A stretch of DNA of 64,000 bases from Owenweeksia sp. TMED14. Its GTDB lineage: Bacteria; Bacteroidota; Bacteroidia; Flavobacteriales; Schleiferiaceae. Shown here one piece after another: positions 27,301 to 34,719 of the stretch (positions are counted from its first letter, which is position 1; every line of letters begins with the position of its first letter). Position numbers and translations under genes: made by a program. Under the pieces are notes generated by a model. That model searched no databases. It saw nothing but the letters and a program-made list of their open reading frames with translations, and had not been told where the DNA came from. The stretch is taken from assembly GCA_949529985.1 (NCBI GenBank), contig CATIRS010000026.1:62001-126000 (forward strand). The letters are read 5' to 3'.

Positions 27301-28311
27301 CTAGTTGTTTTTGACCATTAGTAATTCGCAATACTTAGCCAAAGCTGATATAGTTTCTTCCCATTGCCGATATTGAAATCCTGATAATTTCGACTTAGTT
27401 GCATCATATTTTACGCTGGAAGTTACAGTTCGAATAGAATCATGTGATAATTTTTGTTTATAAGTTGATAATTTTGAATAAAAAGATTCAATTATAGAGG
27501 CGAAAATCAATATTGTGTATGATGTTTTCCATTTTGGTGGGTTACAATTTAGTTCAACTGCTATATCCGAAAATGTTTTTTTAAATGAAGCATTATATCC
27601 GTTTAAAATGAATCGCTCTCCTGATATTCTCGTTGAAATATTTTTTAAAGTAAAATCAGCTACATCTCTTACATCTACCCATCCCGTGGATCCAGGAGGA
27701 TAGAACGGCATTCCTTTTTTTATTCTTTTTAGAATCAAACTACTTCCTTGATTCCATGCGGGACATCCAAGTATTACACTTGGTGAGACTACTGAAATTG
27801 ATAATCCCTCTGCTATAAATCTCCAAGCAATTAATTCAGAAGCCCATTTACTTTTTCCGTAAGAACTTAGATTTTCTGTCTTTGTTTCTGATTCCTCATT
27901 TATAAAATTTTCATTTGGATTATATGAAAAAGTTGATATGCTACTTACATGCACTCCATGAATAATATTATTTCTAAACCCAGACGACCATACATTTTCA
28001 GATATTTGAGGGTTGATATCAATCATTGTATCTGAATCAGATGTGTTTGGGGAGACAAGAGCTGCACAATGAATAATATATTTTGCTCCCGATATTGCTT
28101 CATCCGTTTCAATTGGGTCTAAAAGATCTGCCTTAACCCATTCTATAGAATTAAATTTATCCAAGGCTCCTTGAACGGAAAAACTCAATTTAACATTGTC
28201 TAATGATCTTGAGCTCCTATAAATCCCACGAAGTGATTTCTCTCCGGACTGAGCTGCGTGCAGCAGGATTTGCGAACCTAACATGCCAGATGCCCCAGTT
28301 ACTAATATCAT
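27301..28311 (-). CDS. NAD(P)-dependent epimerase/reductase, extended SDR family
   Basis: This is a 336-residue extended SDR. The N-terminus has GASGMLGSQILLHAAQSGE for dinucleotide binding. Further features are IIHCAALVSP, HVSSISTFSYN, and the active site YGKSKWASELIAWRFIAEGL (Tyr-x-x-x-Lys). The LNGYNASFKKTFSDIAVELN block resembles the dihydroflavonol-reductase-like branch common in Bacteroidota. The substrate is unknown. It converges on the threonine-dehydrogenase-like gene with a 4 nt gap and diverges from tyrS. Its -7 element lies 5 nt before the ATG. Confidence 0.82.
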   Translation of the reverse strand: MILVTGASGMLGSQILLHAAQSGEKSLRGIYRSSRSLDNVKLSFSVQGALDKFNSIEWVKADLLDPIETDEAISGAKYIIHCAALVSPNTSDSDTMIDINPQISENVWSSGFRNNIIHGVHVSSISTFSYNPNENFINEESETKTENLSSYGKSKWASELIAWRFIAEGLSISVVSPSVILGCPAWNQGSSLILKRIKKGMPFYPPGSTGWVDVRDVADFTLKNISTRISGERFILNGYNASFKKTFSDIAVELNCNPPKWKTSYTILIFASIIESFYSKLSTYKQKLSHDSIRTVTSSVKYDATKSKLSGFQYRQWEETISALAKYCELLMVKNN

Positions 28312-28316
28312 GTGAA

Positions 28317-28324
28317 CAAAAGTA
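28317..28324 (-). promoter_or_regulatory. -7 element of the SDR gene, 5 nt before the ATG
   Basis: On the minus strand it reads TACTTTTG, an exact TAnnTTTG match. Five nt separate it from the ATG at 28311, predicting a leaderless transcript. Confidence 0.5.
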
Positions 28325-28371
28325 GCTTTTAAATTTAAATTCTGCCCTTGGCCTCCCTTAACTTTACTGTT

Positions 28372-29649
28372 ATGATTACCAAATTTATAGAAGAATTACG
28401 TTGGCGTAGAATGCTCCATGATATAACTCCTGGAACTGAAGATTTTTTAGCTACAGATTCAAGAAAAGGATATATTGGTTTTGATCCTACTGCTGATTCA
28501 CTTGGCGTAGGAAACCTCGTTCAGGTCATGATGTTAATTCATTTTCAGAGATCAGGTCATCAGCCTGTGGCTCTTGTCGGCGGTGCAACTGGAATGATTG
28601 GTGATCCCTCTTTTAAGTCTGAAGAGAGAAGTTTACTTAAAAAGAAAGACCTTATTGCGAACTTGAATTCTCAACAGTTACAATTAAAGAAATTATTACG
28701 AACATCAGAAGCTAATTCAGCTGAGGTTTTAAATAATCATGATTGGTTTGCAAATTTCGGATTTTTAGATTTCATAAGAGAAATCGGAAAACACATCACG
28801 GTTAATTACATGTTGGCAAAAGACTCAGTAAAGAGTCGTAAGGAATCAGGTATAAGTTTTACGGAATTCAGCTATCAATTAATTCAGGCATTTGATTTTC
28901 ACTTTTTATCTAAAAATAAGGATGTTTGTTTGCAAATGGGCGGCAGTGACCAATGGGGAAACATAACAACAGGAATTGAGCTTAACCGAAGAATGGGAGG
29001 ACCTAATGCATTTGCGATAACAACACCATTAATAAAAAAAGCCGATGGAACTAAGTTTGGAAAAACAGAGGGTGGAAACATATGGCTAGATCCCAAAAAA
29101 ACAAGTGCTTATAAATTTTATCAGTTCTGGTTAAACTCAACCGACGATGATGCAGCTAATTATATTAGGATTTTTACCGTAAGAAGCAGAGAAGAAATAG
29201 AGGCCCTTGAAAAAACACATATAGAGAATCCTCATCTTAGGATTTTACAAAAAGAACTTGCTAGTGATATTACTGAGAGAGTACATTCTTTAGATGCTTT
29301 AAAAAATGCTATAAGAGCTAGTGAAATTCTTTTCGGTAGCGGCACCAACGAGATGCTCAGGGAAATAGCTGAAGCGGATTTGCTCGATATCTTTTCTGGT
29401 GTTGTAAAAATGACTGTTTCATTTAATTCTCTTACTTCTGGAATTTCAGTTTTGGACTTAGTTACTGCCGATAATTCCCTCTTTAAATCACGAGGGGAAG
29501 CGAAAAAACTAATTCAGGCCGGAGGAGTTTCAATTAATAAATCAAAAGTTAAGATCGAAGAATTAATTTTTAAAAAAGATTTATTGGGTAAAAAGTATAT
29601 TCTCGTTCAAAAAGGAAAAAAAAATTATGCATTTGTAACTTTTAAATAA
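28372..29649 (+). CDS. tyrS: Tyrosyl-tRNA synthetase (TyrRS)
   Basis: This is a 425-residue class I synthetase that charges tRNA-Tyr. The N-terminus FIEELRWRRMLHDITPGTE and GFDPTADSL are typical. The middle has VALVGGATGMIGDPS and QMGGSDQWGNITTGIEL (tyrosine-binding region), and the KMSKS-equivalent is TKFGKTEGGN. A C-terminal S4 RNA-binding domain (about 355-425, SRGEAKKLIQAGGVSINKSKV) is present. The ATG at 28372 is preferred over the upstream in-frame TTG at 28348, because homology starts there and a TAACTTTA -7-like box (28359-28366) lies between. The HIGH motif reads G45-V46-G47-N48, which lacks the usual first His. Confidence 0.95.
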   Translation: MITKFIEELRWRRMLHDITPGTEDFLATDSRKGYIGFDPTADSLGVGNLVQVMMLIHFQRSGHQPVALVGGATGMIGDPSFKSEERSLLKKKDLIANLNSQQLQLKKLLRTSEANSAEVLNNHDWFANFGFLDFIREIGKHITVNYMLAKDSVKSRKESGISFTEFSYQLIQAFDFHFLSKNKDVCLQMGGSDQWGNITTGIELNRRMGGPNAFAITTPLIKKADGTKFGKTEGGNIWLDPKKTSAYKFYQFWLNSTDDDAANYIRIFTVRSREEIEALEKTHIENPHLRILQKELASDITERVHSLDALKNAIRASEILFGSGTNEMLREIAEADLLDIFSGVVKMTVSFNSLTSGISVLDLVTADNSLFKSRGEAKKLIQAGGVSINKSKVKIEELIFKKDLLGKKYILVQKGKKNYAFVTFK

Positions 29650-29666
29650 ATGTAATTAAGAAGATG

Positions 29667-30335
29667 TTAGAACAAATATTCTCCGTTTTTATCTGTGCTT
29701 AAAATTTCAGACATATAATCAACAAATGGACGAATGTTTTTAAATGCGCTTTCTATAATATTTAGAAAATCCGGATCACAAACCTCTAGATCCGAGTATT
29801 TAATTGAAAATATATATTGTTTTTTTCTAATCAAATTAATGTCTGGATGCATTTTATCTGCTCCTTGAGGAGCAGTTTTTAGTTCATTTCCTTGAAGATC
29901 TCCCCAAATAGAATGAAACGGATCAGCTGTAATTATATTTTTAAATTCATTAGAGTCCTGAATCAATTCTTGGCGAATCCTTTTAAGATCTTCCGAATTT
30001 GGATCCCAAAATCCGCAAGATAAAAAATTATTTCCTGGAGAAATGTGCATGTAGTAGCCACCTCTATGTTGAGGCTTACTTCGTTTCCATGTTAATCCAA
30101 AATAAGTTTTATATGGTGTTTTATCTTTTGAGAATCTGACATCTCGATATATTCGAAAAAGCTTGAAGTGTTCGATGCTGTCAAATATATCTAGTCTGCT
30201 TTTGACTTCCTCCCCGAACTTTTTTACATTGGATTCGTTTGTCTTGAAAAGATTTTTATTTTCTGTAAACCAATCTCTATTATTATTTTGATTTAGGTTT
30301 TTTAAAAAAATAAAAATTTCGTTTGATAGAGACAT
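29667..30335 (-). CDS. DUF2461 domain protein
   Basis: This 222-residue protein matches the DUF2461 family: FLKNLNQNNNRDWFTENKNLF at the N-terminus, LFRIYRDVRFSKDKTPYKTYFGLTWKR in the middle, and GGYYMHISPGNNFLSCGFWDPNSEDLKRIRQEL. The chosen ATG at 30335 gives the family start (MSLSNEIFIFL) and leaves 25 nt after the upstream stop; a longer frame from 30467 would run through the upstream gene and has no family similarity. It is cytoplasmic, with no signal peptide. Its function is unknown. It is the last gene of the minus-strand run from 34658. Confidence 0.85.
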   Translation of the reverse strand: MSLSNEIFIFLKNLNQNNNRDWFTENKNLFKTNESNVKKFGEEVKSRLDIFDSIEHFKLFRIYRDVRFSKDKTPYKTYFGLTWKRSKPQHRGGYYMHISPGNNFLSCGFWDPNSEDLKRIRQELIQDSNEFKNIITADPFHSIWGDLQGNELKTAPQGADKMHPDINLIRKKQYIFSIKYSDLEVCDPDFLNIIESAFKNIRPFVDYMSEILSTDKNGEYLF

Positions 30336-30360
30336 TTTCTGTGGTTTAATCGGAATTTTA

Positions 30361-31170
30361 TTAATCCTGAAAAGGTAAGAGATCATAAGCCATAACCTCG
30401 TATCCTTCGGATTGAGATTTATTAGGTTTGCCAAAGTGATAAATTGAGCCAAAGGGCTTTTCTTCAAAAAGTTTAACTTTGGGAAAAATTAATTTCTCTT
30501 CAGAGATTTCGTTATCAGCCATCATCACGCACTGAATTCCTGACGTTCCTCTTGTAAATATGATCATTCTGAACCCTTGGTTTTTTTTGTTTAAATAATC
30601 TTTAAACGGCAAAACATATGCTTCAAGTCCGGCATTAGATATCTCATCTGGTAAACCATCTTTTCGATATTTTTCAAAGTTAAATTTCTTCAGATAGACT
30701 TCAAAAGATGGCCAAAACCCTCCAGACCTTTTCTGTCTTAACAGTTTCACCAGGGCTCGATCAGGCCAAGAATCTCTAATGAACGATGTAGAATTAACTT
30801 CTCCATTAATAATTATTGCAATATGTTTTTTCGCTAAACGTCTGTTTATGGGACTTACTTGTTCCTTAAAATTTAATATTCGGATAGCTAGTCCAATTTC
30901 TTTACCCTTTTCGTTGTATAAAATGCTCCCTTCTTTTAGGTGAGAATTTTCAATTGACGACTTTTTAACTAAAACTCTTTTTTGTATTGCATAGCCACTA
31001 ATACTAGGAACAGCATATACACTGGTACTATCCATTAAAGTGAATTCTATTTGATTATTAATACGAATCTCGGTCCAATCATAAACCCATTGTCCCAAAA
31101 GTGATTTTGGCAACATGAGAGTGACGATAAGAATAAATAAAACTCTATTTAGGTCTGTTTTTTTAATCAT
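30361..31170 (-). CDS. Exported protein of unknown function
   Basis: I do not recognise this family. With the ATG at 31170 the 269-residue product begins MIKKTDLNRVLFILIVTLMLPKSLLGQ, a normal signal peptide cleaved after LLG. The alternative ATG at 31221 adds 17 residues before it. The mature part is mixed alpha/beta with no Cys cluster or catalytic motif that I can name; it includes FWPSFEVYLKKFNFEKYRKDGLPDE and ends EVMAYDLLPFQD. It lies 80 nt after the LuxE-like gene and 25 nt before DUF2461, so it is probably co-transcribed and acts in the periplasm or outer membrane. Confidence 0.65.
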   Translation of the reverse strand: MIKKTDLNRVLFILIVTLMLPKSLLGQWVYDWTEIRINNQIEFTLMDSTSVYAVPSISGYAIQKRVLVKKSSIENSHLKEGSILYNEKGKEIGLAIRILNFKEQVSPINRRLAKKHIAIIINGEVNSTSFIRDSWPDRALVKLLRQKRSGGFWPSFEVYLKKFNFEKYRKDGLPDEISNAGLEAYVLPFKDYLNKKNQGFRMIIFTRGTSGIQCVMMADNEISEEKLIFPKVKLFEEKPFGSIYHFGKPNKSQSEGYEVMAYDLLPFQD

Positions 31171-31250
31171 AGTCACATTTGTCATGGTTTTAAATATAAC
31201 GGTATTGATCGATTTTTTCATGGATGAGTATATTGCGGGGGTGAATTTTT

Positions 31251-32228
31251 CTAGATTAGGAGAAGGGAGCAGCCTCTTTGGTCTGATTCTTCGGATCGAC
31301 CAAGAACCTCAAAGGAGCCGTTTTTAAAAACCTTGCCAACGTCATCAGTGGCTATAAAAGCGCACGAGTCAGCGTTCGCAAGGTCTAATATGTTTAATCC
31401 AGAAATTTTATTTATCTCAGAGTAGGATAAAGGCGCATCTATGGAACGTGGAAGAACCCTCATCTGAGGGGGTGGGGATAATATTCCATCCCCGAAACTA
31501 TAAGCTTGAGATAATAATTCAGTCATGCCATATTCGGAGTGAATGGTTTTGACACCAAAAAAAGAACATAATTTATTGTGAATGTCTTTCCGAATAAGTT
31601 CTTTACGACGACCTTTCATCCCACCAGTTTCCATTATGATTGTATGATTTAGATTCATAGGGGTTTTTAACGATTCAGTGAGATCCAAAAGGGCAAATGA
31701 GACCCCTAGCAATATTGTTGGAATACCATTTAATTCTAATTTATCAAGCCTATACTTAAGTTCGTCAATACCTTTTAAAAAAAACCCACTTTCTTCGTAT
31801 TGAGACAGAGATATAAAGTGATCAGCCATATCAATCAGCGAGGAGCCTTTTCTTTCTAAATAGTCAGGAAGAAGACAAAGCCAGGCAAAATCTTTTACTG
31901 GCCCATAGAATTTTTCAAAGCTTATCTGAGCATTTTTCAAATAAACTTCTTTATTCGAGACCAAATGCCTCGAGTTTATCGCTCCGCTAGATGTATAAAC
32001 AACTTCCGGAACAAACTGACCGGTTATGACTTCATTTGATTTAAAAGCAGTGACAGGAAGGAATGGGATTTGAGTTATTCTGTTTGTAGTTTTAATTTTA
32101 TTGGCATTCCATTCTAATGACTCCAACCACGAAGCAAAAATTTTATTATTTTTCGCTTGATATCTGAAAAGTTCTAACGCTACATTTTCAAAACTTTCGT
32201 CAATAAAAGGGAATGACCCATGATTCAT
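31251..32228 (-). CDS. LuxE/PaaK-like acyl-protein synthetase homologue
   Basis: This 325-residue protein resembles the acyl-protein synthetase (LuxE) branch of the ANL adenylating superfamily. Its motifs include RITQIPFLPVTAFKSNEVITG and VVYTSSGAINSRHLVSNKEVY (the phosphate-binding loop position), then IIMETGGMKGRRKELIRKDIH and IHSEYGMTELLSQAY, the adenylate-binding YGxTE. It is about 50 residues shorter than Vibrio LuxE. No luciferase genes are nearby, so a role in activating an acyl group or carboxylate for envelope metabolism is more likely than bioluminescence. It overlaps the DUF4296 gene by 4 bp. Confidence 0.8.
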   Translation of the reverse strand: MNHGSFPFIDESFENVALELFRYQAKNNKIFASWLESLEWNANKIKTTNRITQIPFLPVTAFKSNEVITGQFVPEVVYTSSGAINSRHLVSNKEVYLKNAQISFEKFYGPVKDFAWLCLLPDYLERKGSSLIDMADHFISLSQYEESGFFLKGIDELKYRLDKLELNGIPTILLGVSFALLDLTESLKTPMNLNHTIIMETGGMKGRRKELIRKDIHNKLCSFFGVKTIHSEYGMTELLSQAYSFGDGILSPPPQMRVLPRSIDAPLSYSEINKISGLNILDLANADSCAFIATDDVGKVFKNGSFEVLGRSEESDQRGCSLLLI

Positions 32229-32587
32229 TCTTTTAATGGTTCATTTAATTCATAAACATCCTGGCGTAAACTATCAATAATCCATTGATAATATTCTGAC
32301 ATTTTTTTCGGGTTAGAATGATAATAAGCAAAGCTGCTCCTGACTTGCATGGTCGTTACCCCTTGTTTTGTATAGAGATGCTCATAGAAATAACGCAATA
32401 AAATTGAATCTCCAAGCACAGTAGATCCTGTTCGAGCTCCTTCTAGTATTTGCATTTGATAAAGAAGTTCAATAAATTCCTTTTCAGGAATTAGATTTTC
32501 CGGAGTTATATTGGCTCCATTTTCAATAGGAGACGAGCATGATAACGATATGTAAAACGTAAACAGTAAATATTTTGCAGTTTTCAT
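32225..32587 (-). CDS. DUF4296 lipoprotein
   Basis: This is a 120-residue small lipoprotein. The signal ends at Cys17 (ISLSCSS). The rest matches the DUF4296 pattern: LIPEKEFIELLYQMQILEGA, then GDSILLRYFYEHLYTKQGVTTMQVRSSFAYYHSNPKKMSEYYQWIID. Its function is unknown; it is widespread in Flavobacteriia, usually beside dihydroorotase. It overlaps pyrC and the LuxE-like gene by 4 bp each, so the three are translationally coupled. Confidence 0.85.
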   Translation of the reverse strand: MKTAKYLLFTFYISLSCSSPIENGANITPENLIPEKEFIELLYQMQILEGARTGSTVLGDSILLRYFYEHLYTKQGVTTMQVRSSFAYYHSNPKKMSEYYQWIIDSLRQDVYELNEPLKE

Positions 32588-33939
32588 TTTCTTGCAAATT
32601 GTAATCGATGACCACTTCTTAACCCAATAACCTTGCCATTTAGATAGTTTAATTCACCATTAATAAATGTGTGAGTTACTCTGGAGGTGAAAGTCTGATT
32701 CTCGAAAGGAGACCATAAACATTTACTAAATAAATCTTTTTTATTAACTGTTAATGGCTTTGATGGGTCTACTATGACTATATCTGCATGATACCCTTCC
32801 CTAAGATAGCCTCGTTCTTTAATTCGAAAAAGATCTGCTTGGTTATGACACATTAATTGTACAATTCTTGTAATATTGATATTGTTGAGTTTTGCAATAT
32901 CTATCATAGCTGACAAAGAATGCTGAATCAATGGGCCTCCAGCAGGGGCCTTGTAATAATCCTGCATTTTTTCTTCGAAAGTATGGGGGGCATGGTCTGT
33001 TGAGACAACATCAATTCGACCATCTAATAATGCTTTCCTTAGAGCTGATCTATCGAGTTTGGTTTTTACTGCGGGGTTCCACTTTATTTTATTTCCTAGC
33101 CTTAAATAGTCCTCGTCGCAAAACCATAAGTGATGCACACAGGCTTCAGATGTTATTTTTTTTTCTTTTAATGGTATTGCTGCGTCAAATAAATCAAGTT
33201 CAATAGCTGTGCTTATATGGTAAACGTGAAATCTTGCTCCTGTTTTTTTAGCAAGAGCTATTGCCCTTGAAGAACTCAAGTAGCACCCCTCCGCATTCCG
33301 AATAAGAGGATGATCAGAAGCCTTCAAACCATTTTCTCCTTTCAAAAATGTGAGCTTTTCTAGATTTTTTTTAATTGTAGATTCATCCTCGCAATGAGCA
33401 ATTAATTGATGATCCACTTCTGAAAATATTCGCTCAATTGCCATTTGATCATCTACCAACATATTTCCAGTTGATGATCCCATAAAAATTTTTATCCCAG
33501 CAATATTTTCTTTTGATGCTAATTTAAGTTCTTCCAAATTATCATTTGTAGCTCCTAAATTAAAACTATAGTTTGCCCATGAAACTAAAGCTGCTCGCGA
33601 ATATTTTTTTTCTAATTCTTTAATTGTTGTAGCAGATGGTATTGTATTTGGTTGCTCAATATAACTTGTTACTCCTCCCGCTATCGCGGCCATTGATTCA
33701 CTTTTTATATCCCCTTTGTGAGTAAGTCCCGGTTCCCGAAAATGAACTTGACTATCAATAATTCCTGGAAAAACATAACTTCCATTAGCATCAATAATCT
33801 TGACGATATTTTTGTCTGTGCTTATAGATTTATCAATACGCTCTATCCGTCCGTCTCGAATTAAAATATCAGCTTCATGGATTTTACCATCATTAACTAA
33901 TAAGGCATTTTTAATAAGTTGCTTAGGAAATTTATTCAC
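32584..33939 (-). CDS. pyrC: Dihydroorotase
   Basis: This 451-residue amidohydrolase closes carbamoyl aspartate to dihydroorotate in pyrimidine synthesis. Features are PGIIDSQVHFREPGLTHKGDIKSES (metal site), GIKIFMGSSTGNMLV, HCEDE, FHVYHIST, VSTDHAPHTFEEK and the C-terminal ADIVIVDPSKPLTV. The usual metal-binding HxH reads Gln64-Val-His66, so the first His is replaced; I recall the same DxQVHF form in other Bacteroidota, so it is probably functional. It overlaps the mannose synthase upstream and DUF4296 downstream by 4 bp. Confidence 0.92.
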   Translation of the reverse strand: MNKFPKQLIKNALLVNDGKIHEADILIRDGRIERIDKSISTDKNIVKIIDANGSYVFPGIIDSQVHFREPGLTHKGDIKSESMAAIAGGVTSYIEQPNTIPSATTIKELEKKYSRAALVSWANYSFNLGATNDNLEELKLASKENIAGIKIFMGSSTGNMLVDDQMAIERIFSEVDHQLIAHCEDESTIKKNLEKLTFLKGENGLKASDHPLIRNAEGCYLSSSRAIALAKKTGARFHVYHISTAIELDLFDAAIPLKEKKITSEACVHHLWFCDEDYLRLGNKIKWNPAVKTKLDRSALRKALLDGRIDVVSTDHAPHTFEEKMQDYYKAPAGGPLIQHSLSAMIDIAKLNNINITRIVQLMCHNQADLFRIKERGYLREGYHADIVIVDPSKPLTVNKKDLFSKCLWSPFENQTFTSRVTHTFINGELNYLNGKVIGLRSGHRLQFARK

Positions 33940-34658
33940 TTATGAAAAAAGCTCATTAGTTTAAGTAATATGACACCGAAAACAGCTTCTCTAATTATTC
34001 CGCCAGACATTTTACTTTGGCCTAGTTTCCGGTCAGTAAAAATTACTGGAACTTCTACGAGATTGAACTTTAGGCGCCATGCTTTAAATTTCATTTCTAT
34101 TTGAAACGCATAGCCAGTAAATCGAATTTCTTCAAAATTAATTGCCTCTAGAACTTTTCTCTTATAACATTTAAATCCTGCTGTTGTATCATGAACCGGA
34201 ATCCCTGTGATAAACCTAACATATTTGGAAGCGCAGTAGCTGAGTAGGACCCTAGACATAGGCCAGTTGACGACATTTACGCCGCTCGAATACCTAGAGC
34301 CGATTGAGAGGTCAGCATTATTTGAAACACATGAATTCAATAATTTTGGCAAGTCATTAGGGTCATGGGAGAAATCTGCATCCATTTCAAATATGAAATT
34401 GTAATCTCTTTCGAGAGCCCATTTGAAACCATGTATGTATGCAGTACCTAATCCTAATTTACCTGTTCGCGATTCCAAATATAATTTACCGATATAACGG
34501 TTTTGTAAGCCACGGACTATGTCTGATGTTCCATCAGGTGAATTATCATCAACAATAAGAAGATGAAAATCATTATTTAAATTGAGTACCGCATCAATTA
34601 TTCCGACAATATTGTCACGTTCGTTAAATGTTGGGATGATAATTAGATTCTCACTCAT
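33936..34658 (-). CDS. Polyprenol-phosphate mannose synthase (GT2, DPM1-like)
   Basis: This is a 240-residue family 2 glycosyltransferase that makes polyprenyl-phosphate-mannose from GDP-mannose. It starts IIPTFNERDNIVGIIDAVL, has IVDDNSPDGTSDIV, the donor block FIFEMDADFSHDPNDLPKLL (DxD as DAD), and GSRYSSGVNVVNWPMSRVLLSYCASKYVR, all typical of the DPM1 type. It lacks the large C-terminal membrane domain of fused relatives. It is the first gene of the coupled operon to DUF2461, and its promoter lies back to back with that of polA. The product could feed the DUF2723 transferase elsewhere in this window. Confidence 0.88.
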   Translation of the reverse strand: MSENLIIIPTFNERDNIVGIIDAVLNLNNDFHLLIVDDNSPDGTSDIVRGLQNRYIGKLYLESRTGKLGLGTAYIHGFKWALERDYNFIFEMDADFSHDPNDLPKLLNSCVSNNADLSIGSRYSSGVNVVNWPMSRVLLSYCASKYVRFITGIPVHDTTAGFKCYKRKVLEAINFEEIRFTGYAFQIEMKFKAWRLKFNLVEVPVIFTDRKLGQSKMSGGIIREAVFGVILLKLMSFFHK

Positions 34659-34671
34659 AATATGTCAGTAT

Positions 34672-34679
34672 CAAAAGTA
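34672..34679 (-). promoter_or_regulatory. -7 element of the mannose synthase-pyrC operon
   Basis: On the minus strand this is TACTTTTG, an exact TAnnTTTG match 13 nt before the ATG at 34658. It is only 14 bp from the oppositely oriented polA element, so the two promoters share their upstream region. Confidence 0.5.
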
Positions 34680-34693
34680 GCGGTTTAGGGCCG

Positions 34694-34701
34694 TATTTTT
34701 G
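34694..34701 (+). promoter_or_regulatory. -7 element of polA; decides the polA start
   Basis: TATTTTTG is an exact TAnnTTTG match, 18 nt before the ATG at 34720. The in-frame TTG at 34699 falls inside this element and would not be transcribed, which supports ATG 34720 as the start. Confidence 0.5.
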
Positions 34702-34719
34702 AAAAAATCTCAGAATAAT

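Noticed and set aside
31251-32228. Bioluminescence (lux) operon suggested by the LuxE-like gene
   Set aside because: No luxAB, luxC or luxD homologue is nearby, and the protein is shorter than LuxE.
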